Shown in pieces: positions 59,031 to 64,000 of a stretch of 64,000 bases of DNA. The notes under the pieces were generated by a model. The model did no database searches. It was not told where the DNA came from and saw nothing but the letters and a program-made list of their open reading frames with translations. The DNA comes from Salibacter halophilus (GTDB lineage Bacteria; Bacteroidota; Bacteroidia; Flavobacteriales_G; Salibacteraceae), in contig NZ_WACR01000011.1 of assembly GCF_008806325.1 (NCBI RefSeq), positions 1 through 64,000 of the forward strand, in the 5' to 3' direction. The translations under genes were made by a program, and so were the position numbers. How positions within the stretch are numbered: position 1 is the stretch's first letter; every line of letters starts with the position of its first letter.

Positions 59031-62000
59031 ATGCAAAACAAAGGTGCACTTTGGACATTCACCATTTTACTGGTACTCGCCTGTATCTTTCAAATCTCAT
59101 TCACATTTGTAACAAGTAGTGTTGAGTCTGATGCAAACGAGAGAGCAAAAGCAAAGGTAGACTCACTATTGGAGGTGAATCCAGAACTGTCGCTTTATCA
59201 GCAGGATTCGGCTCTTCAAAGTTATGAGTCAAAGATTTTGCTCGAAATGGGTAGTGAAGAAGTTTATCCGGTATTTGGATATACTTACAACTATTGCAAA
59301 AAGCGCGAAATTAATTTAGGTCTTGACCTCCAGGGCGGGATGCACGTAACACTCCAGGTATCAGTTCCTGATATGTTGAACTCGTTAGCTGGTGTTAATC
59401 GTCAGAACCCAACTTACCAGGAAGTATTGAGTAAAGCTCGCGATCTTCAAAAATCAAGTGATGCTGATTTTGTGACGTTGTTTAGAACAGCTCAACAAGA
59501 TATTGCTCCTGATTTTAAACTCGCTTCTGTTTTTCACAACCTTGAAAACAAAGAGAAGATTCCGGCTGATGCTACAAACGAAGAAGTTTACACAATTATT
59601 CGTCAGGAATCTGAAGAAGCGATCAGGAGAACAGAGCAGGTTCTAAGAAAAAGGGTTGACAACCTCGGAGTTGTTCAACCAAACATTCAGCGTCTTTCAG
59701 GTACAGGGAGAATCATCGTTGAGCTTCCCGGTGTAAAGGATAAAGATCGCGTTCGTGATATTCTTCAGGGAACTGCGAAACTCGAGTTTTTCCATACTTA
59801 CCAGAACTATGAAATCTATCCTTCTCTAGAGAGAGCTAATGCTATCTTGAAGGAGACTGAAAAGACATCATCTGATTCTGATAGCGAAGAGGCAACTGAA
59901 GCAACTCAATCTGATGACAGCGGTGAACAAATTGCTGATCTACTCGATGATTCAGGATCTGACCAGGAAGAAACTGCAGATGACTCTGCTGCTGTAGCGA
60001 ATGATACAACTGCTGCTGATACCGGTTCTGAAGATATTGATGACTTACTCGCTGGTGAGGGAGATTCTGCTCTTGCAGATTCTACTCAAATGTCTGCTGA
60101 AGAATTTAGAAGAGAGAATCCATTCTTTGCTAAATTACAGCCGCTCCAGGAAGGTAGTCAGCCAACAGTTGGTTTAGCTGAAGCATCAGATACGGCTATC
60201 ATCAATGACTGGTTGAACAGAAAGGATATTCGCAATCAAATGCCTCCAAGAGCTAAGTTCTTTTGGAGTGCAAAGCCATTGCAGGATAACGAAAACATTT
60301 ACCGCCTCTATGCTGTAAAGGTTCCAAAAAGTGGTGAAGCTCCGCTTGAGGGAGATGATATTACAGATGCGAGAGTTGGAACTGACCCAATGGGTAACGC
60401 TACTGTTAACATGACAATGAACAGTACGGGTACTCAAACATGGAGAGAAATGACGCGTGAAGCATCATCAGATCCTAATGATCTCAAATCCATTGCTGTT
60501 GTACTCGATGGTCTTGTTTACAGTGCTCCACGTGTTCAGGGCGAAATTCCAAGTGGTCAAACAGAAATTACAGGTCGCTTCACTCAGCAAGAGGCAAGTG
60601 ATTTAGCGGGTGTATTAAAAGCCGGTAAACTCCCTGCTCCGTCTGACATTATCGAAGAAGCAGTAGTTGGGCCAGAACTCGGTGAAGAATCAATCGAAAG
60701 TGGTTTGTCATCATTCCTAATCGCACTTGGTGTAGTGTTGATCTACATGATCTTCTATTATGCTCAGGCAGGAGTTGTTGCAAACGGAGCGCTTATTGCG
60801 AACCTCTTCTTTGTATTAGGTGTGCTCGCTTCATTGAGAGCGACATTGACACTACCTGGTATTGCCGGTATTGTATTGACTATCGGTATGTCAGTTGATG
60901 CTAACGTACTTATTTACGAACGAATCAGAGAAGAAATTAGAGCCGGAAAAGGACTCAAGCTCGCTGTAGCCGATGGTTACAAAAATGCTTACAGTTCAAT
61001 CCTCGATGCCAACATTACAACTCTATTGACTGGTATTATCCTTGCTACATTCGGAACCGGACCAATTCAAGGTTTCGCAACAACATTGATTATTGGTATT
61101 TTGACTTCATTGTTCTCTGCAATCTTCATCACAAGATTGTTGTTTGAATGGAGACTTGGTCAAAAAGCGAAAATCTCATTTGGTACAAATGCTACCAATA
61201 ACATCCTTCAAAATCCAAAATTTGAATTTGTTAAAGGGCGTAAGAAGTTCTACATCATTAGCGGTATTATCTTGCTTGTAGGTTTAGGATCTTTATTTAC
61301 AAGAGGCCTTAACTCTGGTGTAGATTTCACCGGTGGTAGATCTTACATCGTTCGTTTTGACAAACCTGTTGAGGTTACTGAAATCTCTGAAGCGCTAGGT
61401 AAAAAGTTTGTTTCAGAAAATGGTACAGAACAACCACCTCAGGTTAAAACTTTTGGTTCTTCAAACCAGGTTAAGATTGTTACCAAGTACAAAATCGACA
61501 GTAAAGAAGATGGTGTTGATGGAAGAATAGAAGCAAAACTCTACGAAGGATTATTGCCTTTCTATCAAAATGAAATTTCTGAATCTGAGTTCATCACTGA
61601 GTTGACATCACAAAAAGTTGAGCCAACAATTGCTGATGATATCAAGCAGGCAGCTGTTTGGGCAATTTTGTTCTCGCTAGTTGTGATCTTCCTTTATATC
61701 CTCATCAGATTTAGAAAATGGCAGTACTCAGTTGGAGCATTGCTCGCCATGACACACGATGTGTTAATCGTACTTTCATTGTTCTCAATATTCTATGGGA
61801 TATTGCCGTTCTCACTTGAAATCGATCAATCCTTTATAGCAGCTGTACTAACAGTTGTAGGTTACTCGATCAACGATACCGTGGTTGTATTTGACCGTAT
61901 TCGTGAGTACATTGGTTTACACCCAAAACACGATCAGGAAAGAACAATCAATAGTGCATTGAATAGTACATTGAGTAGAACGATCAATACATCATTAACA

Positions 62001-62162
62001 ACATTTGTTGTGTTGCTCGTGATATTCATCTTTGGTGGTGAAATGATTCGCGGATTCGTATTTGCGCTCATGGTTGGTGTTGTAGTAGGTACTTACTCTT
62101 CACTTGGAATTGCAACTCCACTTATGATGGATTTGAGCAAGAAGGTAAAAGGAAAAGTTTAA
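59031..62162 (+). CDS. secDF: Protein translocase SecDF fusion
   Basis: 1043 residues. Fused SecD and SecF use proton motive force to pull preproteins through SecYEG. N-terminal helix GALWTFTILLVLACIFQISF; LGLDLQGGMHVTLQV (residues 97 onward); TEQVLRKRVDNLGVVQPNIQ; SecD membrane part with IVLTIGMSVDANVLIYERIREEIRAGK; then the SecF half (SGVDFTGGRSYIVRF; VVGYSINDTVVVFDRIRE). Odd: residues about 276-360 are an extremely acidic, Ser/Asp/Glu/Ala/Thr-rich insertion inside the first periplasmic domain, possibly lineage-specific. Own promoter and terminator. Confidence 0.97.
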   Translation: MQNKGALWTFTILLVLACIFQISFTFVTSSVESDANERAKAKVDSLLEVNPELSLYQQDSALQSYESKILLEMGSEEVYPVFGYTYNYCKKREINLGLDLQGGMHVTLQVSVPDMLNSLAGVNRQNPTYQEVLSKARDLQKSSDADFVTLFRTAQQDIAPDFKLASVFHNLENKEKIPADATNEEVYTIIRQESEEAIRRTEQVLRKRVDNLGVVQPNIQRLSGTGRIIVELPGVKDKDRVRDILQGTAKLEFFHTYQNYEIYPSLERANAILKETEKTSSDSDSEEATEATQSDDSGEQIADLLDDSGSDQEETADDSAAVANDTTAADTGSEDIDDLLAGEGDSALADSTQMSAEEFRRENPFFAKLQPLQEGSQPTVGLAEASDTAIINDWLNRKDIRNQMPPRAKFFWSAKPLQDNENIYRLYAVKVPKSGEAPLEGDDITDARVGTDPMGNATVNMTMNSTGTQTWREMTREASSDPNDLKSIAVVLDGLVYSAPRVQGEIPSGQTEITGRFTQQEASDLAGVLKAGKLPAPSDIIEEAVVGPELGEESIESGLSSFLIALGVVLIYMIFYYAQAGVVANGALIANLFFVLGVLASLRATLTLPGIAGIVLTIGMSVDANVLIYERIREEIRAGKGLKLAVADGYKNAYSSILDANITTLLTGIILATFGTGPIQGFATTLIIGILTSLFSAIFITRLLFEWRLGQKAKISFGTNATNNILQNPKFEFVKGRKKFYIISGIILLVGLGSLFTRGLNSGVDFTGGRSYIVRFDKPVEVTEISEALGKKFVSENGTEQPPQVKTFGSSNQVKIVTKYKIDSKEDGVDGRIEAKLYEGLLPFYQNEISESEFITELTSQKVEPTIADDIKQAAVWAILFSLVVIFLYILIRFRKWQYSVGALLAMTHDVLIVLSLFSIFYGILPFSLEIDQSFIAAVLTVVGYSINDTVVVFDRIREYIGLHPKHDQERTINSALNSTLSRTINTSLTTFVVLLVIFIFGGEMIRGFVFALMVGVVVGTYSSLGIATPLMMDLSKKVKGKV

Positions 62163-62186
62163 TAAACGACTTTACTTCATTATAGA

Positions 62187-62218
62187 AGCCTCCTCATTTT
62201 TGAGGGGGCTTTTTCTTT
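62187..62218 (+). terminator. Intrinsic terminator of secDF
   Basis: 10-base stem (62187-62196 with 62201-62210, one G-T pair), loop TTTT, then TTTTCTTT. Confidence 0.85.
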
Positions 62219-62225
62219 ATATTTG
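62218..62225 (+). promoter_or_regulatory. -7 box for tatA
   Basis: TATATTTG starts at the end of the secDF terminator tail, 29 bases before the tatA ATG. Confidence 0.4.
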
Positions 62226-62254
62226 CGTCCTGAATTAAGAGGAGATCGGTTGAT

Positions 62255-62599
62255 ATGACATTGTTGTTTTTCGATTTAGGTGGAGGAGAAGTTTTCATGA
62301 TCCTCTTTATCGTTTTACTCCTTTTTGGAGCTAAAAAAATTCCCGAGTTTGCTCGCGGTCTCGGGAAAGGAATCCGTTACATCAAAAACGCAACCGATGA
62401 TATCCAGCGAGACATTCAAAACAACATGGGAGATGTCAAGAACGATTTGGATGTAAACCGAAAGCTCTACGCTGAAAAAAGAGACCAGGATCCACAAAAT
62501 CAATCTCAAAGTCAGCCCCGTTCAAAGGAAAATGACGATTCTGCTGGATCTGACCGAAAGGAAGACGATCAAAAAACCGATCAAACGAAATCTGATTGA
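62255..62599 (+). CDS. tatA: Twin-arginine translocase TatA/TatE-type subunit
   Basis: 114 residues. Short N-terminal helix ([28 protein letters not shown]) with the FGxxKxPE hinge, an amphipathic helix, then a polar tail rich in Gln, Ser, Lys and Asp. It could be the single TatA/B-like protein of Bacteroidota. tatC is not adjacent. The stop shares one base with the next start. The tail contains a copy of the dispersed word (AGSDRKED). Confidence 0.92.
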   Translation: MTLLFFDLGGGEVFMILFIVLLLFGAKKIPEFARGLGKGIRYIKNATDDIQRDIQNNMGDVKNDLDVNRKLYAEKRDQDPQNQSQSQPRSKENDDSAGSDRKEDDQKTDQTKSD

Positions 62600-63555
62600 T
62601 GGCTTACTTGTTCCTTATTTTGGGTATCGCCCTGTTGATTGCCGGAGGTGAAATCCTCGTAAAAGGTGCGGTCAATATAGCGATCAGAGCCAGAATTTCC
62701 ACCCTCGTTGTAGGTATGACAATCGTGTCTTTTGGGACATCTGCTCCAGAACTTGTTGTGAGCCTTAAAGCTGCTTTGCAGGGGCATCCAGATATTTCAA
62801 TTGGAAATGTTCTCGGTTCTAATGTGGCAAACCTCGCATTAGTGCTCGGGCTTACTGCACTTACTTCACCAATTAGAGTTGATCGAAACTCCATCAGGTT
62901 TGATTGGCCTATGATGCTTTTCGTAACTATTTTGCTCTATTTATTTATGCTCGATCTCGAGCTGGAACGCTGGGAGGGCATTGTAATGTTTGTAGCGCTT
63001 ATTTTGTTTAGCTTATTCCTGGTTTTTGAATCGAGACGATACAATAGGAGATCAAGAGTAGAAGATGAAGTTGAGGATACAGCTACAAAAGGATCAGTTT
63101 GGCGCGATGTCTTATATATTGCACTTGGAGCCTTTGGCTTATCACTCGGTTCTGAATGGTTAGTCGATGGTGCTACTGAAGTGGCGAAAAATTTAGGAGT
63201 AAGTGATTTATTGATAAGCTCAACAATTGTAGCCTTTGGAACATCTACTCCAGAGTTGATAACTTCCATTACTGCAGCAGTTAGAAAGGAAACTGATATA
63301 TCAATTGGGAATCTAATCGGTTCCAATATATTCAATATTGCTGCTATTCTTGGTATAACGGCTATTTCGATTCCAGTTTCAATTAATCAGGCTGTGCTTT
63401 CAATCGACTTTTGGTGGGTGGCAGCTATAACATTGCTGGTATTTCCATTTATGCTCAATAACCTTAAAATATCCAGGGTTGAAGGTGGAATTCTATTTAT
63501 TTTCTATTTGGCTTATATTATTTCAGGGGTGTTGTTCGAAAAAGGTGTTTTTTAA
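62599..63555 (+). CDS. Calcium/sodium antiporter (CaCA family)
   Basis: About 318 residues; the ATG at 62599 overlaps the tatA stop by one base. Ten helices in two inverted repeats, each with the alpha-repeat: GMTIVSFGTSAPELVVSLKAALQGHPDISIGNVLGSNVANLALVLG and STIVAFGTSTPELITSITAAVRKETDISIGNLIGSNIFNIAAILG. An acidic loop sits between the halves. Similar to YrbG. Translational coupling to tatA looks incidental. Confidence 0.93.
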   Translation: MAYLFLILGIALLIAGGEILVKGAVNIAIRARISTLVVGMTIVSFGTSAPELVVSLKAALQGHPDISIGNVLGSNVANLALVLGLTALTSPIRVDRNSIRFDWPMMLFVTILLYLFMLDLELERWEGIVMFVALILFSLFLVFESRRYNRRSRVEDEVEDTATKGSVWRDVLYIALGAFGLSLGSEWLVDGATEVAKNLGVSDLLISSTIVAFGTSTPELITSITAAVRKETDISIGNLIGSNIFNIAAILGITAISIPVSINQAVLSIDFWWVAAITLLVFPFMLNNLKISRVEGGILFIFYLAYIISGVLFEKGVF

Positions 63556-63630
63556 CAGTGCCGCCTAACAAAATAAAGGGGTGTTGATAAATATAATTGA
63601 TTTTTCTATGATACACCCTCTTGGAAAGTC

Positions 63631-63638
63631 TACATTTG
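63631..63638 (+). promoter_or_regulatory. -7 box for the glutamine synthetase gene
   Basis: TACATTTG, 16 bases before the ATG at 63655. No TTTG at the expected -33 distance. Confidence 0.45.
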
Positions 63639-63654
63639 TATAAAAATTCATCAA

Positions 63655-64000
63655 ATGTTACGACTTACAGCTCTAAAAGAAACTTTCAGAAGGCGTCCGG
63701 TAGAAGTTAACGCCCCTTCAACTAAAATTTCAGATTATTTTGGAGAGTTGGTTTTCAACAACGAAACCATGCGCCAGTACATGAGCAAAGAAGCTTTTGA
63801 AAGTGTAATGGATTCAGTAAACCGTGGTGTAAAGCTCAACCGAAAAATGGCAAACCAGGTAGCCTCAGCCATGAAAGCCTGGGCAATGTCAAAAGATGCT
63901 ACCCACTATACGCACTGGTTTCAGCCATTAACTGGTAGAACTGCTGAGAAGCACGATGCTTTTTACACGCCTACTGAAGATGGACGTTCTTTCGAAACTT
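63655..64000 (+). CDS. glnN: Glutamine synthetase type III, N-terminal part (runs off the window)
   Basis: The first 115 codons are present; the gene continues beyond the right edge. Reads MLRLTALKETFRRRPVEVNA, then KISDYFGELVFNNETMRQYMSKEAFESV and KDATHYTHWFQPLTGRTAEKHDAFYTPTEDG, which is diagnostic of the large (about 730-residue) GSIII. Assimilates ammonia to glutamine. Own -7 box upstream. Confidence 0.95.
   Translation, partial: MLRLTALKETFRRRPVEVNAPSTKISDYFGELVFNNETMRQYMSKEAFESVMDSVNRGVKLNRKMANQVASAMKAWAMSKDATHYTHWFQPLTGRTAEKHDAFYTPTEDGRSFET

Overview
The window is a compact, almost fully coding stretch of a Bacteroidota chromosome, most likely a marine or freshwater Flavobacteriia-type organism (Cryomorphaceae/Crocinitomicaceae-like; the family is inference). 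Evidence: two secreted proteins with type IX secretion (T9SS) C-terminal sorting domains (type A at 55.2-58.0 kb, type B at 41.9-45.6 kb), a fused SecDF, a type III glutamine synthetase, a Porin_10-type outer-membrane protein, Bacteroidota-restricted small families (DUF4783, DUF4834, DUF5606, DUF6438), signal peptides ending in a Q-rich junction, no obvious Shine-Dalgarno sequences, and many promoters with the Bacteroidota -7 element TAnnTTTG. No rRNA, tRNA, insertion sequence, prophage or CRISPR array was seen. No gene-free stretch exceeds about 175 bases.

Layout. 0-7 kb: a porin-like barrel, then a reverse-strand run of an exported protein of the family usually labelled 'asparagine synthetase B', dnaB, accA and tgt. 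7-12.4 kb: membrane glycosyltransferase, ECF sigma factor and rsmG, then an ABC exporter, rpmH and an alpha/beta hydrolase. 12.4-20.6 kb: carB (short form), a DUF4834 protein, a YfhO-family membrane protein, a GT4 glycosyltransferase and an unknown protein. 20.5-25.1 kb: an AT-rich surface-polysaccharide segment (PIG-L deacetylase, GT9, sulfotransferase-like, Wzx-type flippase, FemAB-like acyltransferase). 25.1-30.7 kb: an orphan M1-peptidase-like barrel, nadC, DUF4783, rlmH, gyrB. 30.8-35.7 kb: a large TPR protein plus an outer-membrane barrel. 35.9-41.4 kb: ftsE, two glycosyltransferases, a formyltransferase, murB, mdh. 41.5-46.9 kb: a small secreted protein, a large T9SS adhesin-like protein, an EI24 protein, a DUF6438 lipoprotein. 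46.9-55.2 kb: yidC, pyrG, a TonB-dependent receptor, holA, amn, and an HsdR-N-like nuclease-fold protein. 55.2-64 kb: subtilisin-like T9SS protease, DUF5606, DCC thiol oxidoreductase, secDF, tatA, a Ca/Na antiporter and the start of glnN. Envelope biogenesis and export (yidC, secDF, tatA, T9SS clients, barrels, glycan synthesis) dominate, interleaved with replication (dnaB, gyrB, holA) and core metabolism.

The most striking signal is not a gene. A short asymmetric word, GGHTCTGACCR (H = A, T or C; R = A or G), occurs as an exact 10-mer core GGNTCTGACC at least 38 times by my reading, where about 0.5 copies would be expected from uniform base composition. It is balanced between strands (18 forward, 20 reverse), lies almost always inside genes, and is read in several frames in unrelated proteins (GSD, DLT, VLT, GQN/GQS/GQI, VRT, ALT). 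This implies selection on the DNA. Density (one per about 1.7 kb) and balanced orientation resemble DNA uptake sequences of Pasteurellaceae and Neisseriaceae more than Chi or KOPS, but function is not proven. The word is missing from the AT-rich polysaccharide segment and, in exact form, from the large adhesin gene.
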